In this document: positions 47,053 through 54,256 of the stretch, piece after piece
Layout of the letters: each line of letters starts with the position of its first letter
Numbering within the stretch: the first letter of the stretch is position 1
Translations under genes and position numbers: made by a program
Assembly (NCBI RefSeq): GCF_004565465.1
Contig: NZ_SRHY01000005.1
Span: 110,843 to 174,842 of the forward strand
From: Lentibacillus salicampi
GTDB lineage: Bacteria; Bacillota; Bacilli; Bacillales; Amphibacillaceae
Direction: 5' to 3'
DNA length: 64,000 nt
The notes under the pieces: model-generated
What the model was told of the DNA's origin: nothing
Seen by the model: only the letters and a program-made list of their open reading frames with translations
Database searches by the model: none

Positions 47053-47745
47053 CTATAATTTATCAATTGACTGTTTAATTATTGGTTCTCCCCATGCAGC
47101 ATTTTCCTTTTCTGCCTCATTCATTTCTTTATATAACTCATTCAAAACTTTAACTAAGCTATCCTCATTCAACAATGATAAATTATTGTCAAAAAGCCTT
47201 TGCATGAACATATACAGCTTTTTATTGCTCTTCATATTTGTCAATGTCTGTTCAATATTCTTGACTAATTTAAAGCCTTCACCAGTCTTTTCTAATGACA
47301 CCTCTTTGAGAATTGAGTTAATTATCTCTAGTCGATCATTTATGATTTCTTTCAGTAACTCGTCATCTGTATTAATGAAATATTCTGGATGACTATTCCT
47401 TATTTCCTTCTCATTTTCTTCATGTTGTTGATACTCATCATATGTCAATTCATTTTGTTGCATTTGTTTATTAATTAATTCCTGTTCACGTTCTGGTGAC
47501 ATAAGACCAAATGATTCCAGATAATCCTCTATTTTATCCTCATCTATTCCTATATACTTAAAAATCTTGTAAACATTGTCGTAGTCAGGATTTTTATTTC
47601 TTTCACTTTCAATTTGATATATATAAGCAGCACCTTTGCCTAATTCAAAAGACAAGTCTCTAGCATTAATTTTTTTAGCCTTCCTATGCTGTTTGATAAA
47701 TTCCCCCAACGTTCCATCAAAATTAAGGTAATATTTTCTGGTCAT
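47053..47745 (-). CDS. XRE-family phage repressor
   Basis: This 230-residue protein has an N-terminal helix-turn-helix (residues about 9-65: 'LGEFIKQHRKAKKINARDLS', 'GAAYIYQIESERNKNPDYDN') and a long helical C-terminus with no LexA/S24 peptidase signature. It might instead be controlled by an antirepressor. ATG at 47745 follows AGGAGGTG; the frame to 47841 is non-conserved. It lies 14 bases upstream of int on the same strand, and the operator array lies on its other side. Confidence 0.8.
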   Translation of the reverse strand: MTRKYYLNFDGTLGEFIKQHRKAKKINARDLSFELGKGAAYIYQIESERNKNPDYDNVYKIFKYIGIDEDKIEDYLESFGLMSPEREQELINKQMQQNELTYDEYQQHEENEKEIRNSHPEYFINTDDELLKEIINDRLEIINSILKEVSLEKTGEGFKLVKNIEQTLTNMKSNKKLYMFMQRLFDNNLSLLNEDSLVKVLNELYKEMNEAEKENAAWGEPIIKQSIDKL

Positions 47746-47865
47746 AGCTTTACACCTCCTGAAATTATTATATCTTATCACAGTATATCCCTTATTTATC
47801 AGGCTCACAAGACTGTCATGATAATTATTACCAGTTATCATATAAATTATTCAAAGTGAGGGGGG

Positions 47866-47895
47866 TTGACATGATAACACATGATAATATATACT
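47866..47895 (+). promoter_or_regulatory. Rightward early (lytic) promoter
   Basis: Perfect TTGACA (47866-47871), 18-bp spacer and TATACT (47890-47895). ATGATAA sites overlap the -35 and spacer, so the XRE repressor is the probable regulator. Confidence 0.75.
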
Positions 47896-47933
47896 AATGA
47901 TACAACATGATAACTTATGATAATAAATGATAA
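47871..47933 (+). promoter_or_regulatory. Operator array of phased ATGATAA heptamers
   Basis: ATGATAA begins at 47871, 47881, 47907, 47917 and 47927, and a one-mismatch copy (ATGATAC) begins at 47897. Within each group the spacing is exactly 10 bp, one helical turn. Another copy is at 47818. They cover the early promoter and the leader of the first rightward gene. They are likely binding sites of the divergent XRE repressor. Confidence 0.75.
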
Positions 47934-47949
47934 AAAAGGAGGTATAAAT

Positions 47950-48210
47950 TTGGTTGAAATTAAACTAGATGAGGATGAACTAAATAAATTGTATCAAGAA
48001 AAATTAGAGCAACATCTAAACAAATTAGATAACGAAGTAGTGTTCTGGGATACGAAGGAGCTAGAGAAACAGACCAATCTTTGCTTTAACACCATTAAAG
48101 ATCAGTTTTTCTATCATCCAGATTTTCCTAAGCATAAGGTTGGCAATAAGTGGCTTTATCCTGCTAAAGAGACTAAACAATTCTTATTAAATTGGATTCA
48201 GAGTAAATAA
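47950..48210 (+). CDS. DUF771 family DNA-binding protein
   Basis: This protein of about 86 residues has a charged N-terminal helix and 'TKELEKQTNLCFNTIKDQFF' plus 'FPKHKVGNKWLYPAKETKQF', the DUF771 pattern of small phage/plasmid proteins with an excisionase-like winged helix. TTG at 47950 follows AAGGAGGTATAAA; ATG 47917 lies within the operator repeats. It is the first gene of the rightward operon and could be a Cro-, excisionase- or replication-type factor. Confidence 0.7.
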   Translation: MVEIKLDEDELNKLYQEKLEQHLNKLDNEVVFWDTKELEKQTNLCFNTIKDQFFYHPDFPKHKVGNKWLYPAKETKQFLLNWIQSK

Positions 48211-48250
48211 TACATATTCTTTAAATTCAGATGAAAGGGGTGATAACGCT

Positions 48251-49096
48251 ATGACCGAGCAATATTACAATATATTTGAAGAATATGGATTGAAACATTA
48301 CCAGTTGCCAAAAGTGTTTTTTACGAATAGCAGCTACATAAAAATGACAAATGATACCAAAATTGCTTGGTCAGTATTAAAGGATAGGTTTCAATTGTCG
48401 GTTAAAAATGGTTGGTATGACGAAAGGGGGAATATTTATTTCATTTATACGAATGATGAATTAAAACAGATTTTAAATGTAGGTAATAACAAGTTATCCA
48501 ATATAAAAAAGGAATTGCTTCAGAATGGATTACTTGAACAGGTCAGGTTAGGGCAAGGAAAACCAAACAGACTTTACGTTAAAAAGCCGATTGTTAGCAA
48601 GCATGATATTTACAAGATTAATAAGGCAGAAAGTTTAGAAATCCCAAAACGAGATTTCAAGAAATCCCAGAATAAGACAACTAGAAATACTGAAATAGGA
48701 CAACTAGAAATCCCAAAACAAGACGGTAGTAATACTGATGTTATTAATACTGATTTTAATGATACTGATCATCATTACCATTACCAGATGACTGGTTATA
48801 TCTGGAAAATGAAATTACCTATGTCATTAAAGAAGTTCTTTTCGGAAAAGGTAAATGTTTTAGTCAATGATCGAACATTTGATATTACAGAAATTGAATA
48901 CTTTTATAACACATATACAGAATTTATTTATCCTAATTGTTCATCTGAAGATATTTATCATCTGAATGACATTGAATTTACAAAAACAATGAAGCAAATG
49001 TTTAAAAAGGTCGATAGACCAATAAGCAACATGGAAGGTCTTATTAAAACATGGGTGCTTACAGCTATCCATTACAAAATGGAGGGTTATCAGTGA
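48251..49096 (+). CDS. RepA_N-type replication initiator
   Basis: This 281-residue protein has an N-terminal winged-helix RepA_N domain (residues about 15-125: 'YQLPKVFFTNSSYIKMTNDT', 'TKIAWSVLKDRF', 'LLQNGLLEQVRLGQGKPNRLYV'), as in RepA_N plasmids and some Firmicutes phages. A polar linker with 'EIPK' repeats follows, then a C-terminal helical domain ('YFYNTYTEFIYPNC'). It probably melts or marks the replication origin; family origins often lie inside the gene. Its stop overlaps the GTG of the next gene. Confidence 0.82.
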   Translation: MTEQYYNIFEEYGLKHYQLPKVFFTNSSYIKMTNDTKIAWSVLKDRFQLSVKNGWYDERGNIYFIYTNDELKQILNVGNNKLSNIKKELLQNGLLEQVRLGQGKPNRLYVKKPIVSKHDIYKINKAESLEIPKRDFKKSQNKTTRNTEIGQLEIPKQDGSNTDVINTDFNDTDHHYHYQMTGYIWKMKLPMSLKKFFSEKVNVLVNDRTFDITEIEYFYNTYTEFIYPNCSSEDIYHLNDIEFTKTMKQMFKKVDRPISNMEGLIKTWVLTAIHYKMEGYQ

Positions 49097-49233
49097 ACCT
49101 GATAAACAAAATCAATCATTATTTCTTTGATTTAGAGGACGATGAGCAGTTACCGCTTGTATCAGATGCATTATTTTTCTACATTCCAATTTTGATAATG
49201 CCGGTAATAGCAATCGGAATTTGGTTTATATAG
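49093..49233 (+). CDS. Small membrane-anchored protein
   Basis: 46-residue protein starting at GTG 49093 after GGAGGG, coupled to the rep gene through a GTGA overlap. It has an acidic N-terminal half (FFDLEDDEQLPLVSD) and a C-terminal transmembrane helix (ALFFYIPILIMPVIAIGIWF). Function unknown. Confidence 0.5.
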   Translation: MNLINKINHYFFDLEDDEQLPLVSDALFFYIPILIMPVIAIGIWFI

Positions 49234-49248
49234 GGGAGGGGTTGCTTT

Positions 49249-49524
49249 GTGGATCAAGAGTGGGTTGAATTAATCGAATATGCCAAGTTGTTGAGAATGT
49301 CAAAAGATGAAGTGAAAAAAATTTTAAGAGGGGGATCACAAATGATTGTTAGGAATATTCCAGCTACTCAAAGAATAATCATTGAAGCCGATTATTACGA
49401 GACAGCAACTATAGCAGCAATAATTGATAACTATGTAAGAGCCAATCCTGATGATGAGCAGATGAGGGAAGTTAGCAGAAAAATTCACAATCCTGAAATT
49501 ATTAAAGGAGAGGGTAAATTATGA
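49249..49524 (+). CDS. SinI-like antirepressor-domain protein
   Basis: This 91-residue protein starts at GTG 49249 after GGGGAGGGG. Residues about 3-27 (QEWVELIEYAKLLRMSKDEV) match the SinI/SinR dimerisation helix pair, which in Bacillus disrupts or forms SinR oligomers. The rest ('TQRIIIEADYYETATIAAII') is an independent helical segment. It may interfere with an XRE repressor, either the element's own or host SinR (inference). The stop overlaps the next ATG by 4 bases. Confidence 0.6.
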   Translation: MDQEWVELIEYAKLLRMSKDEVKKILRGGSQMIVRNIPATQRIIIEADYYETATIAAIIDNYVRANPDDEQMREVSRKIHNPEIIKGEGKL

Positions 49525-49772
49525 GTAAAGTAGATTTTGGCGATCAGGTAAGAGTAATTAAGGATTCTTGCGAAGGAACATATGAAGATTTAGTCGGTAA
49601 AACGGTAACAGTGGTCGAAGTTGATGAAACGGAAGAGCCGGAAATCCCATACACTTACTTGGTGACAGGAACTGGCAGACCAACAAAAAGCGAGTACCTT
49701 GAAGGTGACGAGGAAGTAGTAGTATGTACAGATGTTGAAGTTGTTAGTAGGCAAAATGATGAACTCATATAA
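49521..49772 (+). CDS. Small SH3/KOW-like hypothetical protein
   Basis: 83-residue acidic, beta-rich protein beginning 'MSKVDFGDQVRVIKDSCEGT' with a 'VGKTVTVVEVDE' strand pair, similar in shape to KOW or SH3-like barrels. GGAGAGG precedes ATG. Coupled to the SinI-domain gene. Function unknown. Confidence 0.6.
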   Translation: MSKVDFGDQVRVIKDSCEGTYEDLVGKTVTVVEVDETEEPEIPYTYLVTGTGRPTKSEYLEGDEEVVVCTDVEVVSRQNDELI

Positions 49773-49804
49773 GCAAATTAAAATTTAAAAAGGAGAAATG
49801 AAAA

Positions 49805-50143
49805 ATGCTTAGATTAGATGACTATAAATTTGAAAATAAGGAAGAAAGAGAAGCTGCAAGGGGTATGATGGAAGCATTTACGAAAATGGATAACGAAAGA
49901 ATGATTATGCAAAGACAGAAATACCTTTTTGTCAACTTTATTATGGAGAATGACTTAGAGGATGACCTTGTTAAATTTATGAAGGCTAAAACAAATGAAG
50001 GCGTAAATTACTGGTACGAAAAAGCAGCAAGTGAATTTCTTGAAACAGATTTAGAAATTGAAGATGAAAACGTATTACATGATGATTATGAATTCATGAA
50101 AATATTAAAAAATAAGTGTGATGAAAATGTTTATTTTGATTGA
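49805..50143 (+). CDS. Hypothetical phage protein
   Basis: This 112-residue acidic, mostly helical protein ('KEEREAARGMMEAFTKMDNE', 'WYEKAASEFLETDLEIEDEN') has no Cys-rich or membrane segment. AAGGAG precedes ATG. The family was not recognised; it sits in the early rightward operon. Confidence 0.6.
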   Translation: MLRLDDYKFENKEEREAARGMMEAFTKMDNERMIMQRQKYLFVNFIMENDLEDDLVKFMKAKTNEGVNYWYEKAASEFLETDLEIEDENVLHDDYEFMKILKNKCDENVYFD

Positions 50144-50162
50144 TTAAATGTTTAAAGTATTT

Positions 50163-50258
50163 TTAGCTATTGAGAGCCTTCTCACAGCGTTTTAATGCTT
50201 GCGGATATAATAAGTCCTATATTTCTATTAAACGTAATGTCAGAAGGCTCAATAAGCT
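50163..50258 (+). promoter_or_regulatory. Stem-bounded leader before the 561-residue protein gene
   Basis: ATTGAGAGCCTTCT (about 50169-50182) and AGAAGGCTCAAT (about 50241-50252) are inverted copies with a 2-nt bulge, enclosing about 58 nt. This separates the early operon from the next gene and may be an attenuator or processed leader. Confidence 0.45.
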
Positions 50259-50297
50259 ATATCAATAAGATTTTAGAACTAAGGAGAGGAATTTATA

Positions 50298-51983
50298 TTG
50301 GAAGAAAAATTTAAAACATGGGAACAAACAGAAACTAAAATTCAAGACATGGAATATAAACAGCTAGATTTAAAATATAGCTTTGGTTATGGAACACCTA
50401 GATATAATAAAGAATCTGAAGGGAACGCAGCTAGTTTATTTCTAAGGATAAATCGAGAATTAGAGAAAAAGGATTATACAGATGATCCAGTGCTTTTAAG
50501 CCAGTACCTAAATGAAATATTAGGCGATAAAGATAAAGGTACACTAGACGCTGAATTACAAGGAATACTGGAAACAGAATACTACCATACCAATTATGCA
50601 GATACAAACAAGCGTAGTAGGTTGTCGGAGGACTTATACATAAATAAGAAATTGGAATCATTAGCTACTAAATTAATTAACCTTACTAATGATTCTGAAT
50701 ATCCATTGTTAAGCAAGTATGCGGAAAATATGAACACAAACAGGGAAAAATTTATAAATGATGATGAGGACGAAGATCCAAAATTAGGAATTATGCCAAA
50801 TGGCTTACATGAGGACATTGTAGAGTTATTTAATAATGAACAAACGCAATCCATAATAAATAATTTTAAAATGTCCGAGAAACAGAAAAGACAATTACGA
50901 AATAAAAATATCAAGCCAGATGATTTTAAGAAGTATCCAGAATTGCTACATATGTATGAAGCTAAATTAACACTTGAAAACGAATTAGGTTTAAGTGATG
51001 GATTGACCGATAAGGACAAAGAAGAAAAGAGAAATACATATTTATCTAATTACAGCCAACTCTTATATAAAGAAAAAGAAAAAGCCTTTGACAGATGGGC
51101 AAATGGACAGTCAAGGCTAGACAAAGAAACTATTGAAAGATTTAAAAAGAATCCTAAGAAATTTGAAGAATTACTAATTAATGAGGTCTGGAAACCAATA
51201 ATTAGCGAAAGTGAATTAGAATCAAAATTTCAAAATGTTGTTAGATATTATGGTAATGCCAATAATGCCATAAGTCAATATAACAAAGCAAAAAGAATTA
51301 AAAATGATATTGGCTATGAAATGACCGTCATAAAGCAGAGATTAGAGCCAGTAGTCGGCTTCAGAGGTCAAAGAGTGACTTCTATTAATGTTAGACAGAA
51401 TCAGGAAGAATTAGAGCATAAATTTCATTTTGGTGATCCTAAAATGATTGAAGGTTTATTATTTGTTGATACTGAAACAAGCGAGCCAGTTAAAGATGAT
51501 AACGGGAAATCAATAAGGTTTAAATATTCAATTCCATTATTTCAAGTGCTGGAAGATAAGCACAAAAATCATAATACATATGTTAATAATCACATTTTAA
51601 GCAAGTTTAGACAGTTGGTTAAGTCTACTAAACTAGAAGATTATGAGAATGCCATAGTTAAAATGATTATTGATCCTATCTATAACATAGAAGAAAAAGG
51701 AAACGTAAGGGAAAATCTGTATCGAGATATTATTGATAAATTAAATAATACATACGACTTATCCATTAAAAATAAAAGACAGCTTAAAACATTGATTAGA
51801 AAGTTGTCCAAGAAAATTAGCAATACATATTTGGATGAAATAGAAAAGGATAAATTAGGTACGGTTAAATGTAGTAAATGCAAAGAGGATAAAGTAGCAA
51901 GTACAAGAAATTTTGGCAAAAACAGTAAAAACACAGGAAGGAAGGGGTTAAAATCAATCTGCAAGTCATGTGAAAATGTATAA
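50298..51983 (+). CDS. 561-residue phage protein with C-terminal zinc finger
   Basis: This large charged protein starts at TTG 50298 after GGAGAGG. Most of it is helical and Lys/Glu-rich. A more globular section around residues 350-420 contains 'MTVIKQRLEPVVGFRGQRVT' and 'IEGLLFVDTETSEPV'. The last 40 residues hold a zinc ribbon, CSKCKEDK...GLKSICKSC, of the type seen in phage endonucleases and recombination proteins. No catalytic HNH or endo VII core was identified. Function unknown; DNA processing is a guess. Confidence 0.6.
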   Translation: MEEKFKTWEQTETKIQDMEYKQLDLKYSFGYGTPRYNKESEGNAASLFLRINRELEKKDYTDDPVLLSQYLNEILGDKDKGTLDAELQGILETEYYHTNYADTNKRSRLSEDLYINKKLESLATKLINLTNDSEYPLLSKYAENMNTNREKFINDDEDEDPKLGIMPNGLHEDIVELFNNEQTQSIINNFKMSEKQKRQLRNKNIKPDDFKKYPELLHMYEAKLTLENELGLSDGLTDKDKEEKRNTYLSNYSQLLYKEKEKAFDRWANGQSRLDKETIERFKKNPKKFEELLINEVWKPIISESELESKFQNVVRYYGNANNAISQYNKAKRIKNDIGYEMTVIKQRLEPVVGFRGQRVTSINVRQNQEELEHKFHFGDPKMIEGLLFVDTETSEPVKDDNGKSIRFKYSIPLFQVLEDKHKNHNTYVNNHILSKFRQLVKSTKLEDYENAIVKMIIDPIYNIEEKGNVRENLYRDIIDKLNNTYDLSIKNKRQLKTLIRKLSKKISNTYLDEIEKDKLGTVKCSKCKEDKVASTRNFGKNSKNTGRKGLKSICKSCENV

Positions 51984-52392
51984 CATATAATAATATCGAA
52001 TAAATATTTCAATAGTAAACAATAATAGACGGAAACTTATGAAAATTTGTAGAATTAACTCTAATATAAGTAGTTGGTTTAATTCAATGTATACATTTAT
52101 ATGTCTTTCTATAAGGCTAATGTATCATATTTAAACATTTATAGTTTTGTAGAATGATATGCTATTACGCATTACTACAAAATTCTCCTTAAAATTCTTT
52201 TATTATTATTATTATTATTATGTGCCAATTGGGCACACCTCTCCCGTAGTCGGTTGTCGCTAGATGGTCGGCTACCAATATTTTTTGCAAATTAATTCAC
52301 TTATTGGAAAGGGAGAGAGTATCACTTTTTTATGTCTGTCTAATTTAGACATTCATACATATACAAATATTAAAAAGAGAGGTGGTGTATCA
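51984..52392. other. Intergenic region ahead of the capsid cassette
   Basis: About 400 AT-rich bases without a gene. It holds a (TTA/ATT)n tract of about eight units (52199-52221), a short palindrome TGTGCC-AATTG-GGCACA, and a terminator-like hairpin at 52246-52286. The promoter for the scaffold gene is probably in 52287-52370 but no clear hexamers were seen. The long ORF start at 52264 for the scaffold gene is rejected. Confidence 0.6.
52246..52286 (+). terminator. Terminator-like hairpin upstream of the capsid cassette
   Basis: GTAGTCGG and TCGGCTAC pair over 8 bp (two G-T), followed shortly by ATATTTTTT. Confidence 0.65.
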
Positions 52393-52815
52393 ATGGCAGA
52401 TCAAACATTTTCGCAAGAACAAGTTGATGAACAGATTGCTAATGCCAAAAAGGAATGGCAAGAGAAAGAGTTAAAGCCATTACAAACAGAATTAGATGAG
52501 GTTAAGGGTAAACTACCTAAAGAGCCCACAGACGCTGAAAAGGCTTTACAACAAAAGGAAAATGAACTTTTCCAAAAACAAGTATCTGTAGAGTTAAAAG
52601 CCAATGGCTTAGAACAATTTGCAGATGTTGTAAATGTGTCCAATGAAGAAGGATTAACTAAGACAATCGAACAATTAACTAAAATCAATAATGATATGAA
52701 GATTAACAACTCATATCAGCCAACAGACACGAAAGGGAATGATGCATACGATGTTGCTAAAAAACAAGGCGATCACAAAGGAATGGTTAAGTCAATCTTT
52801 GGTTTTAAATCATAA
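52393..52815 (+). CDS. Phage scaffold protein (GP20-like)
   Basis: This 140-residue protein is dominated by a charged coiled coil ('EQVDEQIANAKKEWQEKELK', 'LQTELDEVKGKLPKEPTDAE') and ends with a short basic 'MVKSIFGFKS', the usual layout of GP20-type scaffolds, whose C-terminus contacts the capsid protein. GAGAGGTGG precedes ATG 52393. The major capsid gene follows 28 bases later. It would guide prohead assembly. Confidence 0.8.
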   Translation: MADQTFSQEQVDEQIANAKKEWQEKELKPLQTELDEVKGKLPKEPTDAEKALQQKENELFQKQVSVELKANGLEQFADVVNVSNEEGLTKTIEQLTKINNDMKINNSYQPTDTKGNDAYDVAKKQGDHKGMVKSIFGFKS

Positions 52816-52843
52816 ATTATCACACTTGAAGGGAGGTGAGTAA

Positions 52844-53713
52844 ATGTTTAATACGCAAGATTTTGTTCCAGGTCAATCATTCGATATGAAAGACTTGATT
52901 ATTGAGGTGAATAAGAAACAGAATCCTTTTTCAACTTTATTGTTGTCTAAGGCTGTTCCGGCTCAATCCCCTCATGTCGAATGGATTCAAGAAGAAATCA
53001 ATGAAGCTAGTGCGGTCACTATGGCAGAAGGTGGAGATGCTCCTGCATACCAAAAAGATAACTTAGGTTCTAAGCAGAATTGGTTAGAGTTGATTGGGGC
53101 TACAGCATCAGTTACAAATACTGCCCAATACTCTAATGCTATTGGAATTAGTGACTTGTTGGCACATGAAGTTACCAAAAAGACTAAAGCTATTAAGCGA
53201 CAGTTTGAAAACCGTTTTATCCATGCTACAGGTGGAGGTTATAAATCTGCATCTAAGACATATAAAACGAATGGTATTTTGTCACAAATTCATGCTGATA
53301 ACAAAGTTGCAGATACAGCATTAACGGTTGATGCTTTTGATAGCGTAATTGAAAAATTATATAACGCTGGTGTATCTGATAACATGATTTGCTTTGTTCC
53401 TGCTAAATTGAAAAAGCAGATTAATGCTTTTGATTCGGTTGAACACTTTGCAAAGGATAACTTCCTAGGATTTGATATGGACACTTATATCACTGTTTGG
53501 GGCAATGTTTCATTCGTGCTTTGTGAGGGTCTAAGCAATGAACTATTTGTAGTTAATCCAGATTATCTTGAATTGGCTCAACTTATCCCATATCATGCTA
53601 CTGTTCAAAGTGTAAGCGGATCAAAACAATCCGTATATCTGGAAGCACAGCAAGGTGTTAAATTGTTGAACGAAAAAGCAGCAGCTAGTTTCTCTATTGA
53701 AACAGCATCATAA
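52844..53713 (+). CDS. Major capsid protein (SU10/DUF5309-like, HK97 fold)
   Basis: This 289-residue protein opens 'MFNTQDFVPGQSFDMKDLII' and contains 'VEWIQEEINEASAVTMAEGG' and 'FENRFIHATGGGYKSASKTY', typical of the HK97-fold capsid family annotated as DUF5309/SU10 major capsid. It lacks an N-terminal delta domain, consistent with a separate scaffold. GGGAGGTGAG precedes ATG. It would form the head shell. Its position ahead of the helicase and terminase genes is unusual. Confidence 0.82.
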   Translation: MFNTQDFVPGQSFDMKDLIIEVNKKQNPFSTLLLSKAVPAQSPHVEWIQEEINEASAVTMAEGGDAPAYQKDNLGSKQNWLELIGATASVTNTAQYSNAIGISDLLAHEVTKKTKAIKRQFENRFIHATGGGYKSASKTYKTNGILSQIHADNKVADTALTVDAFDSVIEKLYNAGVSDNMICFVPAKLKKQINAFDSVEHFAKDNFLGFDMDTYITVWGNVSFVLCEGLSNELFVVNPDYLELAQLIPYHATVQSVSGSKQSVYLEAQQGVKLLNEKAAASFSIETAS

Positions 53714-54021
53714 TAAATTATAGGAATAAAAGGAAGCAATACATATAAATCGTTGGCGAATGGATAAATTTTTCATGTGGTTTTTGATATTCATTCGTTA
53801 AATTTCAGGGGAAAATCACATAAATTTGATATGGATTCGGTCAGCAGATGAGGTTAAGACGTTTCCAGTCTGATTGGCTTTAATTACACTAAAAAACGTC
53901 AAACCATGTTTTAATAATTATTCGTCTTTCATTGTAATTTGCGGTGGATGGTCGGGTCTAGTCAACTCGACTATCTACACTATTTTTTTAAAATTAAAAT
54001 TCATGAAATGGAAAGGAAGGG
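53714..54021. other. Structured gap downstream of the capsid gene
   Basis: About 300 bases with several hairpins: CGAATG/CATTCG (about 53757-53798), GACGTTT/AAACGTC (about 53868-53900), and the terminator at 53944-53989. No ORF with a ribosome site is present. Confidence 0.55.
53944..53989 (+). terminator. Terminator downstream of the capsid cassette
   Basis: GATGGTCG and CGACTATC (one G-T) plus outer GTG/CAC form a long stem, followed by TATTTTTTT. Confidence 0.8.
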
Positions 54022-54210
54022 ATGAAAATGCAATTTACAGAAAAAGAAATGTTCAAGATGCAAAGGCAAAAACTAGGCATCAAATTGGCTGAGGTTGCTA
54101 AATATGCTAAGTGCGATCCTAGCTATTTATCTAAATATGAAAAAGGTAAATATGAGCCATCACCAAAAATAATTAATGCTTATAAAGAATATATTGCAAA
54201 TTATCAATAA
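54022..54210 (+). CDS. Small XRE-type HTH regulator
   Basis: 62-residue protein that is a single Cro/C1-type helix-turn-helix ('RQKLGIKLAEVAKYAKCDPS', 'YLSKYEKGKYEPSPKIINAY'). GGAAGGGATGAAA precedes ATG 54022; a second ATG is three codons on. It stands at the head of the helicase transcript and may control the middle or late genes. Confidence 0.75.
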   Translation: MKMQFTEKEMFKMQRQKLGIKLAEVAKYAKCDPSYLSKYEKGKYEPSPKIINAYKEYIANYQ

Positions 54211-54256
54211 AGGGAGAGTAAAACAAATGATTTAATATATAGGGAGAGGTAGAAAA

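Noticed and set aside
52199..52221. Trinucleotide (TTA/ATT)n tract as a functional repeat
   Set aside because: Short simple-sequence tract in AT-rich DNA, with no further signal attached.
53714..54021. Group I intron or retroelement in the gap after the capsid gene
   Set aside because: Several hairpins exist, but flanking genes are intact on both sides and no intron core or homing endonuclease is visible.
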